DNA of 64,000 bases from positions 62,001 through 126,000 of the forward strand of contig NZ_PYOO01000009.1 in assembly GCF_003026395.1 (NCBI RefSeq). Direction: 5' to 3'. Below the pieces are notes generated by a model that saw only the letters and a list, made by a program, of their open reading frames with translations, did no database searches and was not told where the DNA came from. This stretch comes from Photobacterium iliopiscarium. GTDB taxonomy: Bacteria; Pseudomonadota; Gammaproteobacteria; Enterobacterales; Vibrionaceae. Shown piece after piece: positions 29,094-38,735 of the stretch. The position numbers and the translations under genes are program-made. Position 1 is the stretch's first letter; every line of letters starts with the position of its first letter.

Positions 29094-29576
29094 ATGAAAA
29101 TATTTAATAAAACACTTGTTATCGCAATGGCATTGCCATTAGTGCTGGGTTCTATGTCTGCATTTGCGGGCCAAGATCATCAAGATCACCAAGGCCGTAT
29201 GATGAAAGGTCATCATGGTGGAAAAATTTTTAGTCAGTTAGATCTTACCGCAGCCCAACAACAAGAAATGAAAACGTTACGCCAAGCGAATCGCAGCGAG
29301 CATAAAGCACAGCGAGTAGAAAATCATAAAGTGATGTTGGTGGAGCGTCAGCAATTAGATAAATTGGTATTAGCAGATAACTTTGATGAATCAGCGGTGC
29401 GTGTGATTGCTGAAAAAATGTCGCAGCAACAGGTTGAACGTCGTGTTGCAATGCTAGAACAGCGCCATAAGATGTTAAATATTCTGACGCCAGCGCAAAA
29501 GCAAAAATTTGTTGAACTTAAGCAACAACGAGCTGAAAAACATGTAATGCGATTAGACACTAAAAATAATCACTAA
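29094..29576 (+). CDS. cpxP: Periplasmic adaptor/chaperone CpxP (Spy/CpxP family)
   Basis: Small periplasmic protein that dampens CpxA signalling and binds misfolded proteins. The 160 residues have a signal peptide cleaved near AFA-GQ (after residue 25), a His-rich stretch (about 29-42) and the two family LTxxQ motifs at 51-55 (LTAAQ) and 131-135 (LTPAQ) in long charged helices. I use the ATG at 29094, preceded by GGAG, which gives the signal peptide; an upstream in-frame reading from 29052 does not. Divergent from cpxRA with the Cpx box upstream. Confidence 0.94.
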   Translation: MKIFNKTLVIAMALPLVLGSMSAFAGQDHQDHQGRMMKGHHGGKIFSQLDLTAAQQQEMKTLRQANRSEHKAQRVENHKVMLVERQQLDKLVLADNFDESAVRVIAEKMSQQQVERRVAMLEQRHKMLNILTPAQKQKFVELKQQRAEKHVMRLDTKNNH

Positions 29577-29638
29577 ATATGTTTATATAAGCGTTCTGCG
29601 TTATTTATTAGCCATAGTCTTTACTATGGCTTTTTTTG
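29577..29638 (+). ncRNA. Candidate 3'-UTR small RNA of cpxP (CpxQ-like by position)
   Basis: The cpxP 3' UTR is about 60 nt and ends in a 9-bp hairpin (29610-29618 with 29623-29631) followed by a long T-run, the shape of an Hfq-bound small RNA. In Salmonella the cpxP 3' UTR is processed into the sRNA CpxQ of similar length. No sequence similarity to CpxQ can be claimed. The terminator itself is well supported. Confidence 0.4.
29610..29638 (+). terminator. Rho-independent terminator of cpxP
   Basis: Stem AGCCATAGT / ACTATGGCT with CTTT loop, followed by a run of seven T. Confidence 0.93.
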
Positions 29639-30084
29639 TTTTTGATATTAAGTTTATTTTTCAGTGGTTTTTTTAAGATCTTTACTCTGAAATGGCATCA
29701 GAATAAAGCAGTGATTGTATTTTTATGGTAGGTTTCGTTATTAATTTTTATCATAAAACAGCTATACTGCGTGATATTAGTGATTGTCTATATTTATGCA
29801 GACATTAACGTTACCACTTATTATTCGTCGTGATAGGTTTATTCAAAAAACTATTAAAATAATAATGATGACGGATGAGTAAGTATCGGTGACAGGGAAG
29901 TAATGTGCTAGCGTGATATGAATCAACAAAATATTCCATTTAAATTGTAATACTTCTACATAAGTAGGAAAATTTCAGTTTTCACGAACACAGTATGATA
30001 ATTATCGATTGTGATATCGAGTGGGGGAACCTCGGTATATCGTGTTGGATTTGATTTTTCAATTCCCAAAGTCAGAGGGTAACC
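29639..30084. other. Long intergenic region cpxP to pfkA
   Basis: This 446-bp A+T-rich stretch contains no ORF with a convincing ribosome-binding site. It must hold the pfkA promoter; TATACT at about 29763 is a good -10 candidate. A bulged hairpin lies at 30013-30041 in the leader (GATATCGAG pairing with CTCGGTATATC). In E. coli fieF lies between cpxP and pfkA; it is absent here. Confidence 0.6.
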
Positions 30085-31047
30085 ATGATTAAGAAGATTG
30101 GTGTTTTGACCAGTGGTGGTGACGCACCTGGTATGAATGCAGCGGTTCGCGGCGTAGTTCGTGCAGCGTTGACAGAAGATCTAGAAGTTTACGGTATTTT
30201 TGATGGCTACCATGGCCTATATAATAACTGTATTAAAAAACTTGATCGTCAAAGTGTATCCGATGTTATAAACAAAGGCGGTACATTTTTAGGTTCAGCA
30301 CGTTTTCCTGAGTTCCGTGAAGTGGAAATTCGAGAGAAAGCGATTGAGAACCTAAAATTGCACGGTATTGATGCATTGGTTGTTATCGGTGGCGACGGCT
30401 CATATATGGGTGCGAAGAAGCTAACTGAAATGGGTTACCCTTGTATTGGTATCCCAGGTACGATTGATAATGATGTTGCCGGTACTGATTACACTATCGG
30501 TTACATGACAGCAATGAATACTGTAATCGATGCGATTGACCGTTTACGTGATACTTCATCTTCTCATCAGCGTATTTCAATTGTTGAAGTAATGGGTCGC
30601 CATTGTGGTGATCTAACACTAATGTCTGCGATTGCAGGTGGTTGTGAGTACATCATTACCCCTGAAACGGGTCTTGATAAAGATCAACTGATTGCGCATA
30701 TCAATCGAGGTATCGCGAAAGGTAAGAAACACGCGATTATCGCTATTACTGAATTAATGACTGATGTTAACGCATTGGCTAAATTCATTGAAGCTGAAAC
30801 AGGTCGTGAGACTCGCGCAACAGTATTAGGCCATATTCAACGTGGTGGTCAACCTGATGCATTTGACCGTGTATTAGCATCTCGTATGGGTGCTTATGCG
30901 GTTGAGCTTTTACAACAAGGTGAAGGCGGTCGTTGTATTGGTATCCAGTGTGAAAAACTGGTTCACCACGATATTATCGATGCGATTGAAAATATGCGTC
31001 GTCCAGTACGTAACGATTTATATGAATTGGCTGAAAAGCTGTTTTAA
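30085..31047 (+). CDS. pfkA: ATP-dependent 6-phosphofructokinase
   Basis: Key glycolytic kinase: fructose 6-phosphate + ATP to fructose 1,6-bisphosphate. The 320 residues show the ATP site [14 protein letters not shown] (about 9-22), GGDGSYMGA (about 102-110), the catalytic [16 protein letters not shown] (about 124-139) and the substrate-binding [11 protein letters not shown] (about 168-178). Length equals that of E. coli PfkA. AGAGGGTAACC precedes the ATG. Single gene ending at the terminator at 31077, convergent with tpiA. Confidence 0.98.
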   Translation: MIKKIGVLTSGGDAPGMNAAVRGVVRAALTEDLEVYGIFDGYHGLYNNCIKKLDRQSVSDVINKGGTFLGSARFPEFREVEIREKAIENLKLHGIDALVVIGGDGSYMGAKKLTEMGYPCIGIPGTIDNDVAGTDYTIGYMTAMNTVIDAIDRLRDTSSSHQRISIVEVMGRHCGDLTLMSAIAGGCEYIITPETGLDKDQLIAHINRGIAKGKKHAIIAITELMTDVNALAKFIEAETGRETRATVLGHIQRGGQPDAFDRVLASRMGAYAVELLQQGEGGRCIGIQCEKLVHHDIIDAIENMRRPVRNDLYELAEKLF

Positions 31048-31076
31048 AATTACGTTATAAAAATACTGAAATCATT

Positions 31077-31105
31077 AAGGTCGATATTTATATCGGCCTT
31101 TTTTT
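31077..31105 (+). terminator. Terminator of pfkA
   Basis: AAGGTCGATA (31077-31086) pairs with TATCGGCCTT (31091-31100, one G-U pair), with TTTA loop and T-run. Confidence 0.9.
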
Positions 31106-31145
31106 ATCGATTAATATTTTGATGCCACACTTTATTGGTGGCAAT

Positions 31146-31170
31146 AAAAAGGCCACCCGTAGGTGACCTT
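31146..31170 (-). terminator. Terminator of tpiA
   Basis: On the minus strand AAGGTCACC-TACG-GGTGGCCTT is followed by a T-run, 25 bp after the tpiA stop codon. Confidence 0.92.
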
Positions 31171-31194
31171 GATTTAATCAATCATGAGGAAAGA

Positions 31195-31965
31195 TTATTT
31201 TTTTGCTTCAGCTGCTGCTTTAGCGATAGCTGCAAAGCTTTTCGCGTCAAGTGCTGCGCCGCCAACTAGAGCACCATCGATGTCTGGTTGTGCGAAGTAT
31301 GCTGCTGCGTTTTCAGGTTTAACAGAACCGCCGTATTGGATAACAACGTTCTTAGCAACTGCTTCTGATTTCTCAGCAATGTGAGCACGGATTTGAGCGT
31401 GAATGCGTTGTGCATCTTCAGCTGTAGCCGCTTTACCAGTACCGATAGCCCAGATTGGTTCGTAAGCGATGATAGCGCCTTCAAGAGCTTCAACGCCTTG
31501 AGTGTTGATAACAGCGTCAAGTTGACGTGCACAAACAGCCATAGTTTCGCCAGCTTCGTTTTGTGCATCAGTTTCGCCGATACAAAGAACAGGTGTTAAA
31601 CCATTTTCTTTTAGGAATGCGAATTTCTCAGCAACAAATGCATCTGACTCGTGATGGTATTCACGACGCTCAGAGTGACCGATGATGATATGAGTAGCAC
31701 CAAATTCTTTAAGCATAGCTGGAGACATGTCGCCAGTGAATGCACCGCTGTTGTGTAGGTCAGAGTTTTGAGCACCTAGGATGATCGCGCTGCCTGCATC
31801 TGTAAGCGTACGCTCAGCAAGGTCAATGTAAAGTGCTGGTGGAGCAACTGCAACGTCTACGCCAGTAACGCCTTCAAGTTCAGCGTTAAGACCGTTAAGT
31901 AGATTAGCAACCATTTCTTTGCTGCCGTTTAGTTTCCAGTTACCCATAACTACAGGATAGCGCAT
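31195..31965 (-). CDS. tpiA: Triosephosphate isomerase
   Basis: Glycolytic isomerase interconverting dihydroxyacetone phosphate and glyceraldehyde 3-phosphate. In the 256 residues the three catalytic elements are visible: NWKLNGS (Lys11), IIGHSERR (His about 96) and [14 protein letters not shown] (Glu about 168), plus the phosphate loop [12 protein letters not shown]. Codon bias fits high expression. Located next to pfkA, convergent, with separate terminators. Confidence 0.98.
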   Translation of the reverse strand: MRYPVVMGNWKLNGSKEMVANLLNGLNAELEGVTGVDVAVAPPALYIDLAERTLTDAGSAIILGAQNSDLHNSGAFTGDMSPAMLKEFGATHIIIGHSERREYHHESDAFVAEKFAFLKENGLTPVLCIGETDAQNEAGETMAVCARQLDAVINTQGVEALEGAIIAYEPIWAIGTGKAATAEDAQRIHAQIRAHIAEKSEAVAKNVVIQYGGSVKPENAAAYFAQPDIDGALVGGAALDAKSFAAIAKAAAEAKK

Positions 31966-32185
31966 AGTTTTTCTCCAAATTAAAATAATGTAATTATTAA
32001 CTGCGTAAAAATATACCAGTCACAACTGAATTTTTACTGTTCAAAATCATTAATGTGTTTGGTTGTACCCTTTTCAAGACAAAAAGTGAACTACAAATAG
32101 AGAATTATTTCAATATATGCAGTTTTTTGTCGTTTTTTTTTAATATTTAGGCGAAATTTTTGGTTTTGGGTGCGTTCTTATTTTC

Positions 32186-32482
32186 TTATTTTAAATGCAG
32201 TATTTTTGCTGGGTGTTGTGTTGATTGTGATTGAAGTATTTGATTGAATCGTTGTAACTGACGTTGGAGTTCTTGTTGTAATAGAATATTGGTGTGAAGT
32301 GGATTTTTACCGTGATTAATCAGTCGATCAATATGGCTTTGTTGCGCCAGTAATCGCGGTTGCATACAAGGGTTGGCTTGGGCAATGGTTTGTGCAATTA
32401 ATTGTTGGCGTAATAATGCAAATTGCTGAGGATGAGTGGTGGCGAGTTGTACCAGTTGGTCGAAATCAGGCAGTGATAGCAT
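32186..32482 (-). CDS. DUF3135-type small protein
   Basis: A 98-residue, Gln-rich, helix-forming protein beginning MLSLPDFDQLVQLATTHPQQFALLRQQL. The pattern (LPxFDxLxxLAxxxPxxFxxLRxxL, then a central LxxQxxIDRxxxxxKNPL) matches my memory of the DUF3135 family. No function is known. It lies alone between tpiA and fpr on the minus strand, with no obvious operon partner. Confidence 0.8.
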   Translation of the reverse strand: MLSLPDFDQLVQLATTHPQQFALLRQQLIAQTIAQANPCMQPRLLAQQSHIDRLINHGKNPLHTNILLQQELQRQLQRFNQILQSQSTQHPAKILHLK

Positions 32483-32576
32483 CCGCTATTCCTTTCTTTA
32501 ATTACTATTTATAATGATAGTAGATAGATAGAGATAGCGGCGTGAGTGTTTATATTATCTTGGATACCGTTTTTGA

Positions 32577-33320
32577 TTACCAATAATGCTCCATGGTAAT
32601 TTGCCCCGGTTGACGACGCAGATTTTTAGTTAAACCTTTCGCTTCAAGTACCGCTTTAGTATCACGTACCATTTGTGGATTACCACATAGCATTACTTGG
32701 CTATTTTCAGGGGTTAGGTATAAGCCCACATGCCGTTCTAATAAACCATCAGCAATAGCTTGTGGTATTCGACCTGTTAAACATAACGGGGCTGGCTCTC
32801 TACTCACAAACGGCTGCACGATAAGTTGATCGCCATACTGTTGTTTTAGAATGCTTATTTCTGCTTGGTAACTGAGATCGGCGGCGTAACGTACCGCATG
32901 AATAAGAATGATTTTGCGGTATTTATGCCAGACTTCTTTTTGCCCTAAAATCGATAAATAAGGTCCAATCGCTGTACCCGTCGCAAATAGCCATAAATGC
33001 TGACCATTGGCAACGTCATCAAGGGTAAAGAAACCATTAGCCCTGGCCGAGATTTGAACAGTATCGCCCGCTTGCAAAGCATGCAATCGTGGTGATAACA
33101 AACCATCAGCGACGCGTGTGGCATAAATTTCAATATCAGAATCTTGAGGCGGGTTTACAAACGAGTAGGCACGTTGGATCAAATTATCGCCGATCATTAT
33201 TCCAAGTTTGGTGAATTGTCCCGCTTTAAACGGTTCAATATTCGCTCGTAGCGATAAACTGAATAAATCTTGGTTCCAGTGACGGTTAGCAATAACTTGT
33301 GCAGGGATCCAATCAGCCAT
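32577..33320 (-). CDS. fpr: Ferredoxin/flavodoxin-NADP+ reductase
   Basis: FAD-containing reductase that passes electrons between NADPH and flavodoxin or ferredoxin. The 247 residues show the FAD-binding RAYSFVNPP (about 50-58), GLLSPRLHAL, the NADP-binding ATGTAIGPYLSIL (about 114-126) and the C-terminal MLCGNPQMV and MEHYW, a typical Fpr ending. It starts 13 bp after a Cys-rich regulator gene on the same strand, so the two form an operon. In E. coli fpr also lies near glpX. Confidence 0.96.
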   Translation of the reverse strand: MADWIPAQVIANRHWNQDLFSLSLRANIEPFKAGQFTKLGIMIGDNLIQRAYSFVNPPQDSDIEIYATRVADGLLSPRLHALQAGDTVQISARANGFFTLDDVANGQHLWLFATGTAIGPYLSILGQKEVWHKYRKIILIHAVRYAADLSYQAEISILKQQYGDQLIVQPFVSREPAPLCLTGRIPQAIADGLLERHVGLYLTPENSQVMLCGNPQMVRDTKAVLEAKGLTKNLRRQPGQITMEHYW

Positions 33321-33333
33321 AGTGGCCTCCTCG

Positions 33334-33951
33334 TTATTTGGATGTTATTCGATAAGCACAGCGCCTTTGGCCTGTAATAATATGTTCTTGACGTTGGATG
33401 AGGGTATTCTCGCCTAACAAATGTTGAAAAATAGTCAGTTCAGAATGACAAAGTGATGGACAACGGGTTGCGGCAAGACAAATAGGGCAATGATTTTCAA
33501 TTAATAAAAAGCCATGATCATCATTAATGAGCTCTGCCATATAGCCATCACGCTGGCGTAATTCGGTTAGCGTCATTAGTTTGCTTTTTAAATCAGGACA
33601 ATCAGCAATGGCGGCTTGATAATGCGTTAAGGTTTGTTGTTCTCGTTGAGCAATAATGGCTTGTAGCCCTTGTTGACCAAATAAATCACTCACAGCATCT
33701 AGGGTTTGTATTGCAAGCTCAGCATGGTGATCACTAAAGTGTTGATGACCTTGAGATGTGAGTTGCCAGTGACGTGTTGGACGGCCGACTTTAACTTTTA
33801 CGTCATAAGCATCGACTAAGCCTTGTTCTTCCATTGCTTGTAAATGTTGGCGAATTCCCATGGTGGTTAACTGAAATTTATCAGCTAATACTTTGGCGGT
33901 AACGGGGCCTTCATATTTGATGTGATAAAGGATTTTTTCAATAGTTTTCAT
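33334..33951 (-). CDS. Cys-rich winged-helix regulator (COG2345/SufR-like)
   Basis: A 205-residue regulator. The N-terminal winged helix (about 1-65) reads IEKILYHIKYEGPVTAKVLADKFQ and IRQHLQAMEEQGLV, ending in VGRPTRHWQLT. The C-terminal region carries Cys155, Cys158, Cys164, Cys168 (C-x2-C-x5-C-x3-C) and Cys198 in RRCAYRI. This layout fits regulators that bind an iron-sulfur cluster, such as SufR-like proteins; metal or redox sensing is inference. It is the first gene of an operon with fpr, so it may tune electron supply for cluster repair. Confidence 0.82.
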   Translation of the reverse strand: MKTIEKILYHIKYEGPVTAKVLADKFQLTTMGIRQHLQAMEEQGLVDAYDVKVKVGRPTRHWQLTSQGHQHFSDHHAELAIQTLDAVSDLFGQQGLQAIIAQREQQTLTHYQAAIADCPDLKSKLMTLTELRQRDGYMAELINDDHGFLLIENHCPICLAATRCPSLCHSELTIFQHLLGENTLIQRQEHIITGQRRCAYRITSK

Positions 33952-34069
33952 AATCAGTCATCATTGTTACTCTTATTACATTATGGGATCAGCTTATTAA
34001 ATAAAGCAATGTCTTTACAATATAATAATGCGTTAAAAGTAGGACTTCTTAGGTTTAAGAATGGAATAA

Positions 34070-34094
34070 AAAAATGCACCGTAGTGCATTTTTT
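34070..34094. terminator. Terminator of glpX
   Basis: AAAAATGCAC (34070-34079) pairs with GTGCATTTTT (34084-34093) across a CGTA loop. It is symmetrical, with T/A runs on both sides. Confidence 0.9.
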
Positions 34095-34112
34095 ATTGAA
34101 AAGAGTTAAGCG

Positions 34113-35120
34113 TTATAGTGTGTGTCGCTTGACCGCTTCATCTTGACGATTTAAGTCGTAGCTTGATTGTATACGACGCATCGTGCCGCATTTACCGCTA
34201 ATTAATAGGGTTTCAGTGGTCGCAAAATCCCCTTGGCGTTGAATACCTTCAACTAAATCGCCTTTAGTGATCCCTGTACCTGCAAAGATCACATCATCGC
34301 TACGTGCCATATCTTCAAGACGTAGCAATTTGTTTGGTTCAATGCCCATTTCAGCACAGCGACGAATTTCCATTTCACCTAAACGACGGTTTTCTTCAGT
34401 ATCGCCTTTTACTTGGTGACGAGGCAGTAAACGGCCTTGCATGTCGCCACCTAATGCGCGAATAGCAGCAGCAGAAACTACACCTTCAGGTGCGCCACCA
34501 ATGCAATACATTACATCGACATCACTTTCAGGCATGCAAGTAAGAATAGACGCTGCAACATCACCATCTGGGAACGCAAATACACGTACACCCATCGCAT
34601 GCATTTCTTTGATTAATTCATCGTGGCGAGGCTTAGCAAGAATAGTAACAACCAGCTCAGTGAGTGGTTTATTCAGTGCTGTCGCAATAGCAGCAAAGTT
34701 GTCGGCTAAGGGTTTATCAAGATCGATAACCCCTTTAGCTTGTGGGCCAACAACCAATTTTTCCATGTACATATCTGGTGCTTTTAGGAGACTACCTTTT
34801 TCACCTGCGGCAAGAACAGCAAGGGCATTATTTTGTCCCATTGCTGTCATGCGTGTACCTTCGATAGGATCAACGGCAATATCAACGGCACAACCACCAC
34901 AACCAACATGTTCACCAATATAAAGCATTGGTGCTTCGTCGATTTCACCTTCACCAATAACAATCTCACCGTTGATATTAGTGTGGTTAAGCAGGGTACG
35001 CATAACTTCCACTGCGGCATTGTCTGCTGCAATTTTATCGCCACGGCCTAACCATTTATGGCCAGCAAGGGCTGCGCCTTCGGTAACACGAGCAAATGCT
35101 ATTGCTAAATCGCCTTTCAT
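34113..35120 (-). CDS. glpX: Fructose-1,6-bisphosphatase class II
   Basis: Gluconeogenic phosphatase of the lithium-sensitive superfamily. In 335 residues the metal-binding elements are visible: GEGEIDEAPMLY (about 57-68) and the VDPIEGT motif in DIAVDPIEGTRMTAMG (about 80-95), with the later GGAPEGV and FAGTGITKGDL segments. GGAGT precedes the ATG. It lies downstream of glpF and glpK, but a strong terminator (35280-35309) lies between glpK and glpX, so it probably has its own promoter in the 207-bp gap. Confidence 0.97.
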   Translation of the reverse strand: MKGDLAIAFARVTEGAALAGHKWLGRGDKIAADNAAVEVMRTLLNHTNINGEIVIGEGEIDEAPMLYIGEHVGCGGCAVDIAVDPIEGTRMTAMGQNNALAVLAAGEKGSLLKAPDMYMEKLVVGPQAKGVIDLDKPLADNFAAIATALNKPLTELVVTILAKPRHDELIKEMHAMGVRVFAFPDGDVAASILTCMPESDVDVMYCIGGAPEGVVSAAAIRALGGDMQGRLLPRHQVKGDTEENRRLGEMEIRRCAEMGIEPNKLLRLEDMARSDDVIFAGTGITKGDLVEGIQRQGDFATTETLLISGKCGTMRRIQSSYDLNRQDEAVKRHTL

Positions 35121-35279
35121 GATAACTCCAGATATAGAAATCGGTAGGTTAAAGGGTTTAAAAATTCAGCGTAAATTCTAGCATAATTGGCTTGTCAACA
35201 CGGTGGGAAATTAGATTGCCAACGCCGTAGGTTGATGATCTAACGCAACAGAATTAGCATTATGTGGTAAAGGCGAAAT

Positions 35280-35309
35280 AAAAAAGGCCTGCTATTACGA
35301 GCAGGCCTT
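35280..35309 (-). terminator. Terminator of glpFK
   Basis: The 10-bp stem AAGGCCTGCT (35284-35293) with 35300-35309 is followed on the minus strand by a T-run, 18 bp after the glpK stop. Confidence 0.93.
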
Positions 35310-35327
35310 AAGTGTTATTAAATATGA

Positions 35328-36851
35328 TTACTCGTCGTCATCTTCTTCATCAAATGCCCAACCTTTGGCACATTCAACTGCACGTTGCCAACCACGGTAG
35401 CGACGATTACGTTTTTTATCGTCTTCGCATGGTGTAAAGCTACGATCTAATTGTGATTTGTGTTTAAGCTCATCAATGCTATCCCAAAAACCAATGGCTA
35501 AACCTGCTAAATAAGCCGCGCCAAGAGCAGTGACTTCGGTAACTTTAGGACGATGCACTTCTGTTGCTAAAATATCTGCTTGGAATTGCATTAAGAAGTT
35601 ATTGGCAACCGCGCCACCATCGACACGTAATATATCAAGCTTGATACCTGAATCGGCTTGCATCGCATCAAGTACATCACGAGTTTGGTAAGCAACACTC
35701 TCAAGGGTGGCACGAATAATATGATTAGAATTCACGCCGCGAGTTAAGCCAACAATCGCACCTCGCGCATACGGGTCCCAATAAGGCGCACCTAATCCTG
35801 TAAAGGCTGGAACAACATAAACCCCATTAGCACTGCCGACTTTTTCAGCAAAGTATTCTGAATCGTTAGCATCACTAAGTAGTTTTACTTCATCACGCAA
35901 CCATTGAACAGAAGCTCCCCCCATAAAAACAGCACCTTCAAGGGCGTAAGCAACGTCACCTTTTGGACCACAAGCAAGGGTTGTTAGCAGACCATTATGC
36001 GAGGTGACTTTTTCTTTGCCAGTATTCATTAACAAGAAACAGCCCGTACCATAGGTGTTTTTAGCCTGTCCTGCGGAGACACACATTTGACCAAATAACG
36101 CCGCTTGTTGATCGCCTGCAATACCTGCGATAGGAATACGGGTACCGCCTTTACCACCAATGTTGGTTTGACCGTAGACTTCAGATGACGCTTTCACTTC
36201 TGGCATCATCGATAGCGGAATATTCAATACGGACAGTAATTTCTCATCCCATTGCAAAGTGTTGATATTAAACAGCATGGTGCGAGAGGCGTTAGTATAA
36301 TCAGTAACAAAAACACGCCCTTGGGTCATTTTCCAAATTAGCCAAGTATCAACAGTACCAAATAATAATTCACCCGCTTCAGCTTGCTCTCGTGCGCCTT
36401 CAACGTTATCTAGAATCCATTTAACTTTGGTGCCAGAGAAGTAAGGGTCAACCACTAGGCCTGTTGCTTCTCGAATATAATCCGTTAGACCTTGTTGTTT
36501 TAGCTCTTCACATATATCAGCCGTGCGACGACATTGCCATACGATAGCGTTATAAACAGGCTTACCGGTTTTTTTATTCCAAACAATGGTGGTTTCACGC
36601 TGGTTAGTAATACCAATCGCTGCCACTTGATCGCTACGAATGCCTGCTTTGGCTAATGCTTCAACCATGGTTGAACTTTGAGTTGCATAAATTTCAAGAG
36701 GATCATGCTCAACCCAACCCGCTTTAGGGTAGATTTGAGTGAATTCGCGTTGTGACGAGCAAACGATATTAGCGTTGTGATCGAGTACCACTGCGCGGGA
36801 GCTGGTTGTTCCTTGATCTAGCGCCACAATATATTTTCGTTCAGTAGTCAT
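35328..36851 (-). CDS. glpK: Glycerol kinase
   Basis: Phosphorylates glycerol to sn-glycerol 3-phosphate, trapping it in the cell. The 507 residues belong to the FGGY kinase family: the N-terminal ATP-binding [13 protein letters not shown] (about 10-22), [11 protein letters not shown], the [13 protein letters not shown] segment (about 242-254) and the C-terminal [15 protein letters not shown] with the FGGY-type signature. Shortly follows glpF on the minus strand (90-bp gap). The C-terminus is acidic (EEDDDE). Confidence 0.98.
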   Translation of the reverse strand: MTTERKYIVALDQGTTSSRAVVLDHNANIVCSSQREFTQIYPKAGWVEHDPLEIYATQSSTMVEALAKAGIRSDQVAAIGITNQRETTIVWNKKTGKPVYNAIVWQCRRTADICEELKQQGLTDYIREATGLVVDPYFSGTKVKWILDNVEGAREQAEAGELLFGTVDTWLIWKMTQGRVFVTDYTNASRTMLFNINTLQWDEKLLSVLNIPLSMMPEVKASSEVYGQTNIGGKGGTRIPIAGIAGDQQAALFGQMCVSAGQAKNTYGTGCFLLMNTGKEKVTSHNGLLTTLACGPKGDVAYALEGAVFMGGASVQWLRDEVKLLSDANDSEYFAEKVGSANGVYVVPAFTGLGAPYWDPYARGAIVGLTRGVNSNHIIRATLESVAYQTRDVLDAMQADSGIKLDILRVDGGAVANNFLMQFQADILATEVHRPKVTEVTALGAAYLAGLAIGFWDSIDELKHKSQLDRSFTPCEDDKKRNRRYRGWQRAVECAKGWAFDEEDDDE

Positions 36852-36941
36852 GATGAGTTCCTCGTTATCTTTATTATAGTCAAGTAGGTGTCACAGAGGG
36901 GACGGGTTAATAGCCCTCTGACTTTATGGGTGGATCAAATT

Positions 36942-37793
36942 TTATGCATCAACCTGTGGTGTATCCGTATTGCCTTCGCATTTATTTGGTAGGGTACATT
37001 TGTTACCTGGAAGGTAAACACCCATAAATTTAGGGTATGCCCAGCCACCAAATAGTGCGCCACAAATTGGTGCCAGTATTGGTACGATAAAGTAAGGGAT
37101 ATCTTTAGCACCTGTTAATGCAATATTGTCCCAACCAGCAAAGAAAGTGAGTAATTTGGGGCCAAAATCACGGGCAGGGTTCATGGCAAAGCCAGTTAGT
37201 GGACCTAATGAACCGCCGATAACGGCAATGACTAAGCCGATGAGCAAAGGGCCCATTGCACCACGAGGCGCACCATTTTTATCATCGCCAATGGCTAAAA
37301 TGGCAAACATTAATACTGCTGTAATGGTAAATTCAACCGCAAAAGCACCACCAAAACTTAATGATGGGTGAGGGAATGTTGAAAAGATAGAGGCGGTATC
37401 AAGGCTAGCGACCGTACCGCGAACAATGTTATGGCTGGCTTCATAATCAGTAAATAGGTTACTGTATAAACCATAAATTAGAGCAGCAGCGGCAAAAGCC
37501 CCTAATAGTTGTGCCATGATATAAGGCAAAACTTTGCGTTTATTGAAACCATGGAAACTGGCTAAGGCGATGGTCACGGCTGGGTTTAAATGGGCACCAG
37601 AAACTCCCGCTGTGACATAAATTGCAATGGCAACGCCAAGACCCCACATTATGCTTATTTCCCATTGACCAAAGTCAGCCCCGGTTAATTTCATCGCCGC
37701 GACACAGCCAACACCAAAAAATATCAGTAGTCCAGTACCGATAAATTCCGCAAAACATTCTCCGACTAGCGCATTAGGTTTGGAACTTGCCAT
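36942..37793 (-). CDS. glpF: Glycerol uptake facilitator (aquaglyceroporin)
   Basis: Inner-membrane channel of the MIP family for passive glycerol entry. The 283 residues have six membrane helices and the two half-helix motifs HLNPAVTIA (about 67-75) and AMNPARDFGP (about 203-212); the Asp after the second NPA-R is the glycerol-type signature. Followed by glpK. The C-terminal tail contains two Cys (CTLPNKCEG). Confidence 0.98.
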   Translation of the reverse strand: MASSKPNALVGECFAEFIGTGLLIFFGVGCVAAMKLTGADFGQWEISIMWGLGVAIAIYVTAGVSGAHLNPAVTIALASFHGFNKRKVLPYIMAQLLGAFAAAALIYGLYSNLFTDYEASHNIVRGTVASLDTASIFSTFPHPSLSFGGAFAVEFTITAVLMFAILAIGDDKNGAPRGAMGPLLIGLVIAVIGGSLGPLTGFAMNPARDFGPKLLTFFAGWDNIALTGAKDIPYFIVPILAPICGALFGGWAYPKFMGVYLPGNKCTLPNKCEGNTDTPQVDA

Positions 37794-38389
37794 ATTGTCA
37801 GTCCTTTTGATAAGTAATGTAGGGTATTTCGTTATCCTTTATGCGCTGTAATTTACAATATCTACTTTTTTTTAAAATAATAACGGCTCAAAAATGTGCG
37901 TTCGAACGTGAATTGTTTTCTAAAGTGAGCGTTTGGTGGGTTTTTATTGTCGTGTTGATGGCGTGAGATCATTGATAGTAATATTAAGAATACACAGGAG
38001 TGGTTGTTGCTAGTGGTAACAATGGAATATAAAATCGGAAGGTTAAATTATCATGGTAATGTGGGGCAGAATTTGAGAAAGTTCATGGATACCACATTGT
38101 TGGTAGCAGAATGTAAAGCGAGGCATCAACGGTATAAAATGATGTGAAAGGTGCTAATGGTCGTTGAATTTAGCTGTTTTTAACGACTAAATTAGGCTGA
38201 TATTGGCTTACTTTGCAAAAATTACATCAGACTTGTATGATTTTCATTCATTTGCACGAATGCAAAGGAAATGTAGATGTCAGCAGGCCATTGCCTCGTT
38301 AGAATAGCCGCTAAATATATATAACCCTGTCCGTAGAGATTACCTTCAATTGTTAAGGTAAATATATGGGCATAGATCAGGTGAACAAT
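37794..38389. other. Divergent intergenic region glpF / zapB
   Basis: A 596-bp A+T-rich region with the promoters of glpFK and zapB. Visible symmetries: CGTTCGAACG (37899-37908, perfect palindrome), TTTGCA-CGAA-TGCAAA (38251-38266) and TTACCTT-N8-AAGGTAA (38340-38361). I see no ORF with a convincing ribosome-binding site and no terminator. Binders are not assigned. Confidence 0.6.
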
Positions 38390-38632
38390 ATGTCTCTAGA
38401 AATGTTGGAAAAATTGGAAGCCAAAGTTCAAATGGCTGTAGATTCAATTTCTTTGCTACAAATGGAAATTGATGAATTAAAAGAAAAAAATGATAGCCTA
38501 GCTATGGAAGCACAAGAACTACGTTCTGGTCGTGAGAGTCTTGTTCAAGATAATGAAAAGCTACGTGGCGAGCATAACGTATGGCAAGATCGCGTACGTA
38601 CGCTACTAGGTAAAATGGATAGCGTAGAATAA
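38390..38632 (+). CDS. zapB: Cell division protein ZapB
   Basis: Short, entirely coiled-coil protein of 80 residues that stabilises the Z-ring through ZapA. Its sequence [20 protein letters not shown] followed by [14 protein letters not shown] is close to E. coli ZapB. The start at 38390 has AGGTGA 5 bp upstream and gives the family length; an upstream in-frame ATG at 38366 would add eight residues without support. Located between glpF and rraA as in E. coli. Confidence 0.96.
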   Translation: MSLEMLEKLEAKVQMAVDSISLLQMEIDELKEKNDSLAMEAQELRSGRESLVQDNEKLRGEHNVWQDRVRTLLGKMDSVE

Positions 38633-38735
38633 TCGCGTATTTATTTTAATACGATTATCGGCTTGGTGTAGCACGCTTAATGGGTGATATGCCAAGCCGA
38701 TGTTTTATGTGTTGCCATGTATGTCGAGGAATAGA

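Noticed and set aside
37899-37908. CGTTCGAACG palindrome as a GlpR operator of glpFK
   Set aside because: The GlpR pattern I know needs TTCG and CGAA separated by about 4 bp; here they overlap, so spacing does not fit. Kept only as an unexplained palindrome.
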